A stretch of 35,240 nt of DNA. Origin: an uncultured Chthonomonadales bacterium. GTDB taxonomy: Bacteria > Armatimonadota > Chthonomonadetes > Chthonomonadales > CAJBBX01. Location of the stretch: contig CALLMM010000006.1 in NCBI GenBank assembly GCA_938005745.1, forward strand, positions 1 to 35,240, read 5' to 3'. Both the position numbers and the translations under genes were made by a program. Position 1 is the first letter of the stretch; every line of letters begins with the position of its first letter. This document shows, in pieces, positions 23,760-31,005 of this stretch. The notes under the pieces were generated by a model that did no database searches, was not told where the DNA came from, and saw only the letters and a program-made list of their open reading frames with translations.

Positions 23760-24401
23760 TCAGACTTCCTCTTTCGGGAACAGGATGCTGATCTTCCGTT
23801 TCACGCGCTGCAGCGCATTGTCTATGCACTTGGTCCGACACTGTAGCGCGCGGGACATCTCCCGGTAAGATTTGCCCTGCAGATAAAATTCGAGCACGCG
23901 AGACTCCAGATCGGAGAGCGCGTGCTTGACAGAATCGTGCAGAACCTTCGCATCCCGACTGTCGAAGAGCCAGGTCTCCGGATCCACGACTTTTTCGTCG
24001 GGAATACACTCCAGCAGACTGCCTTCGTTATCCGAATCGACTGCTGGGTAGTAGAGCGATACGTAACCGTTCAGAGGAACGTGTTTTTGACGGGTTGCGG
24101 TCTTCACGGCGGTGATGATCTGGCGGGTAACGCATAACTCCGCAAATGCGCGGAATCGGGAGAGACGATCATCTCGAAAGTCCCGAATGGCTTTGTACAG
24201 CCCGATCATGCCTTCCTGGACCACGTCTTCATGGTCGGCGCCAGCCAGAAAGTAGCTGCGCGCTTTGCTCTCTACCAGGGGGCGATACTTTGCGATCAGA
24301 AACTCCGTAGCACGTCGGTGCCCGGAGCGTGCGTGCAGGACGATATCCTCGTCAGGCATGTGCTGAAAACGATTTGGAGCTTCCTGACAAGTAGAGGACA
24401 T
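23760..24401 (-). CDS. SigH (Spo0H)-like RNA polymerase sigma factor
   Basis: The 213-residue sigma-70-family protein has region 2 nearly identical in style to Bacillus Spo0H: KARSYFLAGADHEDVVQEG, MIGLYKAIRDF and FRAFAELCVTRQIITA followed by VKTATRQKHVPLN. A linker with SLYYPAVDSDNEGSLLE follows, then region 4 (LSDLESRVLEFYLQGKSYREMSRALQ). In Firmicutes this factor drives early stationary-phase, sporulation and competence genes. No sporulation genes are visible here, so its regulon is unknown. The ATG has GGGAGGT upstream. It has its own consensus promoter and an 80-nt leader; tRNA-Thr follows at once. Confidence 0.9.
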   Translation of the reverse strand: MSSTCQEAPNRFQHMPDEDIVLHARSGHRRATEFLIAKYRPLVESKARSYFLAGADHEDVVQEGMIGLYKAIRDFRDDRLSRFRAFAELCVTRQIITAVKTATRQKHVPLNGYVSLYYPAVDSDNEGSLLECIPDEKVVDPETWLFDSRDAKVLHDSVKHALSDLESRVLEFYLQGKSYREMSRALQCRTKCIDNALQRVKRKISILFPKEEV

Positions 24402-24488
24402 GGGCAGACCTCCCTACAGCGGGGTGGAATTCAATGTATGGTGAGGATTCGCATCTTTGCGCTGCCAAAGAGTACAACCATCAGGATT

Positions 24489-24517
24489 AATATAAACAAT
24501 GGAGTGCGGAATGTCAA
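24489..24517 (-). promoter_or_regulatory. Consensus promoter of the SigH-like gene
   Basis: On the minus strand TTGACA (24512-24517), a 17-nt spacer and TATATT (24489-24494). Transcription would start near 24482, about 80 nt before the ATG at 24401. The housekeeping sigma factor is expected to use this site. Confidence 0.82.
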
Positions 24518-24640
24518 GGGTTTTCCGGCGCGGATGATGGATTTTCACGCTCAAGAAGGAGAAAACCCGGCGGAGATAGAACGGAAGAGAGATCAGACCG
24601 TGAAACATCGCAAACACTCTCATTCCGGACACTCTCCTTC

Positions 24641-26251
24641 ATGGCAAACGCTCAATCCTTTCCCGCCCACCGCGGCGTGGTTGTCGCCCATCACGGCATG
24701 GTTGCGGCATCCCAGCCGCTTGCCGTCAGCGCGGGTCTTCAGGTGCTTCAGTCAGGCGGAACCTTTATAGACGCCGCGATCACCGTCTCCTCCGTTCTCA
24801 ACGTGACCGAACCGTACAACAGCCATCTCGGAGGCGACGCCTTTGTAATCGTCTACGATGCGAAGAGCCGATCTACCCTCGCCTTCAACGGCTCCGGAGC
24901 CGCTCCCGCGCTCGCAAACCCCTCCCGTTTCCTCCAGGGTATCCCGCTGCGGGGACTGGCTTCCGCCAGTGTGCCCGGCCTGGTGGATATGTGGTTCACG
25001 CTGCATGAGCGATACGGCTCCTTTCCCATCGAGACCCTGCTCGCGCCCGCCATCTCCTATGCCGATGACGGATTTCCCGCCGGATACCGATATGCGATGA
25101 TCCTCTCCGGGACGCTTCAAAATACAAAGGAGAGCTGGGTCGCTCCCCTGATGAAGACGCTCACCGGAAGCGATGACATTCCAAAGCCCGGTCAGCAGAT
25201 CCTTCAGCCCGATCTTGCCTGGACGCTGCAGACCATTGCGGTCAACGGCAGGGACGCCTTCTATGACGGCGAGATCACTGAAAAGATCGTCGCCTTCTCG
25301 CAGAGCCACGGCGGTCTTTTCAGCCGGGAGGACTTCGCCCGCCATCGAACACAGGTCTCTGAACCGCTCAAAACCAACTATCGCGGCTATACGATTCACG
25401 GACAGCCCCCCGTATCGCAGGGACACATCCTCCTGCAGGAGTTAAACCTGATTGAGGGTTTTGATATGTCCGGGTTGGGATGGGGCAGTGCGGATGCGCT
25501 GCATGTGATGGTGGAGGCGAAAAAGCTGGCTTTTGCCGATAGAGCCGCCTATCTGGGAGACCCGAACTTTGTGGAGGTCCCCATCCAGAGCCTTCTCTCG
25601 AAGGAGTATGCCGCCCGACGCAGAGGGGAGATTGATCTACAGCGAGCCGCCGTCTCCGTCCAGGCGGGTGAGGTCTGGCATGACACAACCTACTTCTGCG
25701 TCGCGGACGAGCATGGGAACGCCGTCAGCTTCATTCAGAGCATCTTTCACGGGTTCGGATGCGGGATCATCGCAGAAGAAACCGGCATCCTGTTCAATAA
25801 CCGCATGACCGGCTTTTCGCTGGAGCCATCCAGCCCCAACTATCTGGTTCCCGGAAAACGCACGGCGCATACCCTTAACGCCTATCTTATCACGAAAGGC
25901 GACCAGCTCGCCTGGGTAGGAGGCACTCCGGGCGGCGACGTACAGGTGCAGAGTAACCTTCAGGTCATTTCCAACGTAATTGACTATGGGATGAACCCGC
26001 AGCAGGCGGTCGAAGCGCCTCGCTGGCAGCACCATCAGGCTCCCGGCACGGCGGATGGCGGGATTCTGGAGATCGAAGATCGGATCCCTGCGGATACGAT
26101 CGCGGAGCTTGCCCGGCGCGGGCATCAGGTTCGGACGATCGGTCCCTGGGCGCACGGCAGCGCGTATCAGTTAATTGCAGTAGACCAGGAGACGAACGCC
26201 TACATGGGCGGCTCCGATCCCCGCACAGACGGGCACGCTGCCGGTTACTGA
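24641..26251 (+). CDS. Gamma-glutamyltransferase-family protein
   Basis: This 536-residue member of the Ntn-hydrolase GGT family lacks a signal peptide, so it is probably cytoplasmic. It keeps early motifs GMVAASQPLAVSAGLQVLQSGG and the oxyanion-type SHLGGDAF. The processing site is HDTTYFCVAD (347-356), with Thr349 as nucleophile after self-cleavage; classic GGTs have TTH, here TTY. Downstream are GILFNNRMTGF and a GGTPGGDVQVQ motif. The reaction would be transfer or hydrolysis of a gamma-glutamyl group, but cytoplasmic branches include cephalosporin-acylase-like enzymes with other amides. No ribosome site precedes the ATG, so the start is less sure. Confidence 0.85.
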   Translation: MANAQSFPAHRGVVVAHHGMVAASQPLAVSAGLQVLQSGGTFIDAAITVSSVLNVTEPYNSHLGGDAFVIVYDAKSRSTLAFNGSGAAPALANPSRFLQGIPLRGLASASVPGLVDMWFTLHERYGSFPIETLLAPAISYADDGFPAGYRYAMILSGTLQNTKESWVAPLMKTLTGSDDIPKPGQQILQPDLAWTLQTIAVNGRDAFYDGEITEKIVAFSQSHGGLFSREDFARHRTQVSEPLKTNYRGYTIHGQPPVSQGHILLQELNLIEGFDMSGLGWGSADALHVMVEAKKLAFADRAAYLGDPNFVEVPIQSLLSKEYAARRRGEIDLQRAAVSVQAGEVWHDTTYFCVADEHGNAVSFIQSIFHGFGCGIIAEETGILFNNRMTGFSLEPSSPNYLVPGKRTAHTLNAYLITKGDQLAWVGGTPGGDVQVQSNLQVISNVIDYGMNPQQAVEAPRWQHHQAPGTADGGILEIEDRIPADTIAELARRGHQVRTIGPWAHGSAYQLIAVDQETNAYMGGSDPRTDGHAAGY

Positions 26252-26359
26252 TCATACACTTTTCCCTGTCACAACGATCTTATCTCAACGTTATAGAGAA
26301 TAAGCCTGAAAACGTGTCGTATCACGACCAGGGCGATGCCGTGAACAGGAGGCATCCCG

Positions 26360-27985
26360 ATGTATCACAGAAAGAGTTCTTTGTATGGCTGGCTGGCAGG
26401 GATCACCTTGACGGTCGTTGCGACGGGCGCACTGCTCGCTCCCGTCAATGCAGTCGGTCAGCGCAATCCGGGAGATAGGACGGGAGGAGGACGCGACAGC
26501 GGCGCGCCGCGACGTGATGACGTATCTCCACGCCGCGACTACTCGCCGCCGCCGTCGCGCCGGGACGACTCTCCCCCTCCGCCGCGTCGTGACGACCCGC
26601 CACCCAGACGGGAGAGTCCCCCGACGCCTCCCCCTCCTAGAAGAGAGGAGTCGCCTCGGCGCGACTACTCGCCTCCTCCGAGAGAGTACGCTCCTCCGCC
26701 GGCAGCCAGAAGAGAGGACCCGCCGGCTCGACGTGAACAGCCGCCGGCACGGCGGGAAGATCCGCCTGCGCGCCGTGAAGATCCGCCGGCACGGCGGGAT
26801 GATGCCACACCCCGACGGGAAGATCAAGGAGCGCGAGGTGAAGAGCGAGGCGCCAGTCCCCGCATTGGCGACAGAACCGCAGGAGATCGAACGGATAGCG
26901 AGCGTAGGTTCAACCGCGACGGCAACAACGGCGGAGTGCTGGAACCGGAGAGACCCGGCAGCGATCCGCGACGCACCACGCCGGATCGAAACGGAAGACA
27001 GGACCGGACGCCGGACCGAACGGAGGGAGATCGCCGGTTCAACCGCGTCGGCAACAATGCCGGCGTTCTAGAGCCGGATCCTCAGCGGCGCGATCCGGGC
27101 AGACCCGGTTTTAATCCTGGAGACCGCACCGGACGCGACCGAAACACAGACCGCATCGACTCAACCGATCGCTCCACGGGCGGGCTGCGCCGGGACGATA
27201 ACCGGGGCAATCCGGGATTCGATCGCCAGGGACGTGATGACAGCAGCCTCTCCCCCAATCGAAATCGGGCGAGAGATATCTTCACGCGCTCCAACGAGGG
27301 ACGCCGCTATGAAAACGGACTGACGCTGCGCAACGGAGTCAGGGTCTACCATAACAATCTGAGAGCATACTTCCGGAACGACTACTGCTACTATCCATAC
27401 TACAGCCCGACTTATGACTATGGATATGTGCACTACTCGCCGTATTCCGTCTATTACGGGGTCTGTCCACCCTATATCTATCGGAGGCACACCTACTACC
27501 GCCCGCCGACGGTCATCTATATCGAGATTCCGATCTACTCGGGCAACTACTGGAGAGGCTACCGGAACACCTACTATGATGACTACTACCTGGATCGCGA
27601 CTATGCGCGCGACAGACAGGTAGATCAGGCGGTTCGGGAAATCGAAGAGGCTTTCCGATACAGCGATATTGAGCGGCTGGTCTATGTTACCGACCCCCGA
27701 ACCCGGATCGCGATCTTCCGGAAAGGACGTTACGACTATTCGCTGGATGCGAACGACTACCTGGACATCACGCGAGACTTCATGCGCAGCATAGACACGC
27801 TGGAGTTTGATATCTACCGCGTGCGCCGGGTCTCCTCCAGCGTCTATGTCGCTTCGGCGAAACATGTCTATCGCGACAGCGGCAGCCGTCGCCGCACCGT
27901 CTACCTCAGCATTGCGCTGGAGAGACCGTATGGCCGCTGGATCATCTCGCAGGTGGATACCTCGCCGGAATATATCCAAGACTGA
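26360..27985 (+). CDS. Secreted Arg/Pro/Tyr-rich protein with NTF2-like C-terminal domain
   Basis: The 541-residue protein has a signal peptide (TLTVVATGALLAPVNA, cut near residue 31). Residues of about 45-165 are a low-complexity tract of PPxRRDD and PPARRED units. Residues of about 170-300 are rich in Asp, Arg, Asn and Gly, with a repeated unit (D/E)RRFNRxGNNxGVLEP seen twice. Residues of about 335-415 are extremely Tyr-rich. The last 120 residues (VDQAVREIEEAFRYSDIERL...GRWIISQVDTSP) look like an NTF2/SnoaL-type domain, which may bind a ligand or partner. The charged tracts are likely disordered and extracellular. AGGAGG precedes the ATG. No named family is recognised. Confidence 0.85.
   Translation: MYHRKSSLYGWLAGITLTVVATGALLAPVNAVGQRNPGDRTGGGRDSGAPRRDDVSPRRDYSPPPSRRDDSPPPPRRDDPPPRRESPPTPPPPRREESPRRDYSPPPREYAPPPAARREDPPARREQPPARREDPPARREDPPARRDDATPRREDQGARGEERGASPRIGDRTAGDRTDSERRFNRDGNNGGVLEPERPGSDPRRTTPDRNGRQDRTPDRTEGDRRFNRVGNNAGVLEPDPQRRDPGRPGFNPGDRTGRDRNTDRIDSTDRSTGGLRRDDNRGNPGFDRQGRDDSSLSPNRNRARDIFTRSNEGRRYENGLTLRNGVRVYHNNLRAYFRNDYCYYPYYSPTYDYGYVHYSPYSVYYGVCPPYIYRRHTYYRPPTVIYIEIPIYSGNYWRGYRNTYYDDYYLDRDYARDRQVDQAVREIEEAFRYSDIERLVYVTDPRTRIAIFRKGRYDYSLDANDYLDITRDFMRSIDTLEFDIYRVRRVSSSVYVASAKHVYRDSGSRRRTVYLSIALERPYGRWIISQVDTSPEYIQD
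26700..26815 (+). repeat. Tandem 21-nt coding repeats (PPARRED units)
   Basis: About five imperfect units of the kind CCGCCGGCACGGCGGGAAGAT encode PPARR(E/D) in the secreted Arg/Pro-rich gene. Period 21 nt keeps the frame, so copy number could change without breaking the gene. Such tracts also create long open antisense frames that are not genes. Confidence 0.75.
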
Positions 27986-28011
27986 ACCTCGTCGGCACGA
28001 AGAGAGCGAGA

Positions 28012-28044
28012 GACAGCAGACCGGCTCTGTGCCGGTCTGCTGTC
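28012..28044 (+). terminator. Hairpin after the Arg/Pro-rich gene
   Basis: A perfect 14-bp stem (GACAGCAGACCGGC with GCCGGTCTGCTGTC) and a 5-nt loop. There is no T run, so it may act weakly or protect the mRNA end. The glucoamylase gene starts 34 nt later. Confidence 0.6.
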
Positions 28045-28077
28045 CTGTGCGTGTACGGCGTGTAGAAAAGGTATGGT

Positions 28078-30045
28078 ATGCCCCGTCCGCTCGTGATCGG
28101 TAACGGCAATCTTCTGGTTACGCTGGACAGTGAACTCTCTATCCGGGACATCTTCTGGCCCTATGTCGGACTCTTCAATCACCTCTCTGGGCACCGCGTG
28201 CGTCTGGGCATCTGGGTGGATGGAGCCTTTTCGTGGCTCTCCGATCACGGCTGGAATCGCGACCTTCAGTATGAACCGAACACGCTGGTAACCCGGGCGC
28301 GGTGCCAGAACGACCGACTGAGCCTCACGCTCACGCTCCGTGACTGCGTGGTACACCGTGAAGATATCCTCCTGCGTCGTTTTCTGATCGAAAACCACAC
28401 CGACTCGCTGCGCGAACTGCGGCTGTTCGTCTGCAGCGACTTCCATCTCCACGAAACGGATATCGGCGATACGGTCTTCTATAACCCCTTCCTCGATGCG
28501 ATAATCCATTACAAGCGCGACTGTTATTTTCTGATTACCGCTGCAACCATCGAAGGGGGACTCTATCAGTACTCGACCGGGATCAAGGGGTTTGGAGGCG
28601 CGGAGGGAACCTGGCGTGATGCGGAAGACGGCAGTCTCTCCATGAACCCCATTGAACAGGGCGCGGTGGATTCCGCCTTCAGCGTTCGTACGCAGCTGCT
28701 GCCGCGAGGCAGCACGGAGATCAGAAGCTGGATGTGCGCAGGAAGGTCGCTGGAAGAGGTTGCCCGCAGCCACTATCGCGTGCTGGGACAGGGGTTCAAT
28801 ACCATGATGCGCGAGACGGCGCACTATTGGGAAGCCTGGTCCGAGAAGGATCTGAGAAGACTGCACGTCCTTCCGGCTCCCATACAACAGGTTTTCCGGC
28901 GCAGCCTGCTGACGATCCGCACCAACGTGGACAATCGAGGAGCTATCATCGCCGCCAACGACTCCGATATCATGCAGACCGCCCGGGCGCACTACTCCTA
29001 TATGTGGCCCCGCGACGGCGCGCTGGTCTGCGCCGCGATGGACCGGCTCGGTTATCAGGACTTGACCCGCCGCTTCTTCCTCTTCTGCAAGCGGGTGCTG
29101 CCGAAAGACCGCGCCGCTTTCATGCACAAATACAGCGCGGACGGCTCCTGGGGAGCTACCTGGCATCCCTGGACGGTGAACGGCTATCACGAGATACCGA
29201 TACAGGAGGACAGCACCGCGCTGGTGGTCTGGGCGCTCTGGAAACACTACCAGCGGTACCGCGACATCGAGTTCATCGAATCGGTCTATGATGAGATGAT
29301 GCTGCCCTGCGCCAACTTTCTCGCGGACCATCGCGATAAGAAGACGAAGCTGCCGGCTCCCTCTTACGACCTGTGGGAGGAGCGGCGCGGCATACACGCC
29401 TACACCTGCGGCGCGGTCTACGGCGCGTTGATCGCCGCCGCGAACCTCTCCAATGTGTTTCGCGACGGACATGCGGAACGCTACCGGAAGGCGGCAAAAG
29501 AGGTGCAGGAGGGCATCGCCCGTTATCTCTGGAACGAAGAGCTAGGGAGATTTGCGCGTCGTCTGGTGACCTCTGACACCGAGGAAGACTATGTTCAGGA
29601 TATGACCATAGACAGCGCGCTCCACGCGCTCTTCGCCTATGGCGCCTTCTCCCCAACCGATCCGCGTATCGAAAAGACCATGCGCGCTATCATTTCGCGG
29701 CTCTGGATTCAGACGGATGTCGGGGGGATCGCCCGCTATGAGAACGACTACTACTTCCGCCGCAGCTACGATATCGAGCGGGTTCCGGGCAATCCCTGGT
29801 TTATCTGCACGCTCTGGGCGGCGCAGTGGTACATCGCGCACGCACAGGTGAAAGAGGACCTGCTGACGGGACTGGAGCTTCTCTTATGGGCGGCGCATCG
29901 CGTTATGCCCAGCGGGATTATGCCGGAGCAGCTTCACCCGGAGACCGGGGAGCCGCTCTCCGTCGCGCCTCTCACCTGGAGCCATGCGGAGTTCATTGCG
30001 ACCACCCTGGACTATCTGGATCGTCTGGAGGAACTGCAGAAGTGA
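28078..30045 (+). CDS. GH15 glucoamylase-type glycoside hydrolase
   Basis: The 655-residue protein has an N-terminal beta-sandwich (RPLVIGNGNLLVTLDSELSIRD; FWPYVGLFNH) and a C-terminal (alpha/alpha)6 barrel. The barrel has the GH15 signatures YMWPRDGALV, SYDLWEERRG (catalytic acid Glu at about 434-435) and GIMPEQLHP with the base Glu617, then PLTWSHAEF. These enzymes release glucose from alpha-glucans or related oligosaccharides by inversion. There is no signal peptide, so it works on internal substrates such as glycogen or trehalose-like sugars (inference). The ATG has a weak AAAGG site. Length is typical of prokaryotic members. Confidence 0.93.
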   Translation: MPRPLVIGNGNLLVTLDSELSIRDIFWPYVGLFNHLSGHRVRLGIWVDGAFSWLSDHGWNRDLQYEPNTLVTRARCQNDRLSLTLTLRDCVVHREDILLRRFLIENHTDSLRELRLFVCSDFHLHETDIGDTVFYNPFLDAIIHYKRDCYFLITAATIEGGLYQYSTGIKGFGGAEGTWRDAEDGSLSMNPIEQGAVDSAFSVRTQLLPRGSTEIRSWMCAGRSLEEVARSHYRVLGQGFNTMMRETAHYWEAWSEKDLRRLHVLPAPIQQVFRRSLLTIRTNVDNRGAIIAANDSDIMQTARAHYSYMWPRDGALVCAAMDRLGYQDLTRRFFLFCKRVLPKDRAAFMHKYSADGSWGATWHPWTVNGYHEIPIQEDSTALVVWALWKHYQRYRDIEFIESVYDEMMLPCANFLADHRDKKTKLPAPSYDLWEERRGIHAYTCGAVYGALIAAANLSNVFRDGHAERYRKAAKEVQEGIARYLWNEELGRFARRLVTSDTEEDYVQDMTIDSALHALFAYGAFSPTDPRIEKTMRAIISRLWIQTDVGGIARYENDYYFRRSYDIERVPGNPWFICTLWAAQWYIAHAQVKEDLLTGLELLLWAAHRVMPSGIMPEQLHPETGEPLSVAPLTWSHAEFIATTLDYLDRLEELQK

Positions 30046-30055
30046 GCGAACACGC

Positions 30056-30484
30056 TTACCGCTGGATACGCATACGGCGATGTTCAATCCCTGCATCTAA
30101 AAAGATCTCGCCTTCCGCCTCAAAGCCGAGCTTCTCATAAAACGGAATTACCGTAAGCTGCGCGTCCAGGATCAATGTGTGGAAGAGGCGAAACCCCGCC
30201 CCCATGACATACCACATCAGGTCGCGTCCGATCCCCTTTCCCCGATACTCCGGCAGGAGGGCGACTCTCCCGATCTTCCCCGTGCCGTCGCCATAGTCTA
30301 TCAGCCGCGCCGTTCCCACGATGACCCCGTTATCCTCGACGAGAAAGTGCATGGCGGTATCGTCATGGGCGTCTATCTCCTCCCACGGAGGAACCTTCTG
30401 CTCCTCCACAAAGACCTTCATGCGAACCGTGTAGCAGCCCTCTCGCTCCGCATCGCTGGCAGTGCGCCGGATGGTAATCTCCAT
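30056..30484 (-). CDS. GNAT-family N-acetyltransferase
   Basis: This is a 142-residue GNAT protein of the ElaA/YjcF type. VFVEEQKVPPWEEIDAHDD is the subgroup's N-terminal mark, acetyl-CoA motif A is IGRVALLPEYRGKGIGRDLM (71-90), and FYEKLGFEAEGEIFLDAGI lies near the end. The acceptor is unknown. ATG at 30484 with AGAGAGGAA upstream is chosen; longer frames run through the tRNA-Val gene and are rejected. Single gene, convergent with the GH15 gene with 10 nt between stops. Confidence 0.9.
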   Translation of the reverse strand: MEITIRRTASDAEREGCYTVRMKVFVEEQKVPPWEEIDAHDDTAMHFLVEDNGVIVGTARLIDYGDGTGKIGRVALLPEYRGKGIGRDLMWYVMGAGFRLFHTLILDAQLTVIPFYEKLGFEAEGEIFLDAGIEHRRMRIQR

Positions 30485-30547
30485 CGAGAGCGTATTCCTC
30501 TCTTGACAGCGTGATATAAGCTGAATTATACTCAATACAGGCATGAC

Positions 30548-30619
30548 GGGCGAATAGCTCAGTGGTAGAGCGCTTCGCTTACACCGAAGATGTCGGGGGT
30601 TCGAATCCCTCTTCGCCCA
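30548..30619 (+). tRNA. tRNA-Val (UAC)
   Basis: The acceptor GGGCGAA pairs with TTCGCCC. The D arm is GCTCAGTGGTAGAGC, the anticodon stem CTTCG/CGAAG encloses CTTACAC (anticodon TAC), and the T arm is GGGGG-TTCGAAT-CCCTC. The discriminator is A and CCA is not encoded. A hairpin terminator follows 12 nt later. Confidence 0.95.
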
Positions 30620-30631
30620 TTGTTCACTTCC

Positions 30632-30664
30632 ATCGTCCTGCTGGCATGGCAGGACGATTGCTTT
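30632..30664 (+). terminator. Terminator after tRNA-Val
   Basis: ATCGTCCTGC and GCAGGACGAT form a 10-bp stem over a 7-nt loop, followed by TGCTTT. It ends the tRNA unit before the zinc-ribbon gene. Confidence 0.7.
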
Positions 30665-30677
30665 ACGGGAGGATTGG

Positions 30678-31001
30678 ATGAGTACGGAAACGCTGAATCC
30701 TGAGCGGGTCATCACGCCGGAGATCATCACGGAGGAGGCTCCCGACACCAGTTCCGGAGATGCGCCTCCAATATTCGGTCGCTGCCCGGTCTGCAATAAA
30801 CCGCTCTTTCCACGCGACCGGCATACGGGAGAGCCAAAAGCTCCCCCGCCGGGAACCGGTTACGAGAGCCGCGCCAGATGCAGCGGATGCGGAACCATCC
30901 TCTGCTATGTGGGAAACGGCAACTGGCGCGTCCTCTCCGAAAGCGATCTCTCCGAGGAGGATCGGCAGGCGGATCAGTTTGACAGAATGATCGGGTTCTA
31001 G
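30678..31001 (+). CDS. Zinc-ribbon protein of unknown function (107 aa)
   Basis: The 107-residue protein has an acidic, Pro/Thr-rich N-terminal 30 residues. A four-Cys ribbon follows: CPVC (Cys36, Cys39) and CSGC (Cys68, Cys71), separated by a Pro-rich loop. The tail is acidic (SESDLSEEDRQADQFDRMIGF). No family is recognised. A GGGAGG site 7 nt before the ATG supports the start. It lies between tRNA-Val and the convergent fucosidase gene, with only 4 nt between stop codons. Confidence 0.78.
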   Translation: MSTETLNPERVITPEIITEEAPDTSSGDAPPIFGRCPVCNKPLFPRDRHTGEPKAPPPGTGYESRARCSGCGTILCYVGNGNWRVLSESDLSEEDRQADQFDRMIGF

Positions 31002-31005
31002 CTGG

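Noticed and set aside
26700..26815. Possible CRISPR-like regular repeats
   Set aside because: The period is 21 nt with no unique spacers, and the tract encodes PPARRED units in frame.
26291..26827. Arg/Ser-rich antisense frame resembling an SR protein
   Set aside because: It is the reverse reading of the Pro/Arg coding repeats and has no start signals.
27901..29472. 523-codon antisense frame over the GH15 gene
   Set aside because: Same reason: the plus strand encodes full GH15 signatures.
30485..30796. N-terminal extension of the GNAT gene to 246 residues
   Set aside because: The extension runs antisense through the tRNA-Val gene and its terminator; the ATG at 30484 has a ribosome site and starts the GNAT fold.
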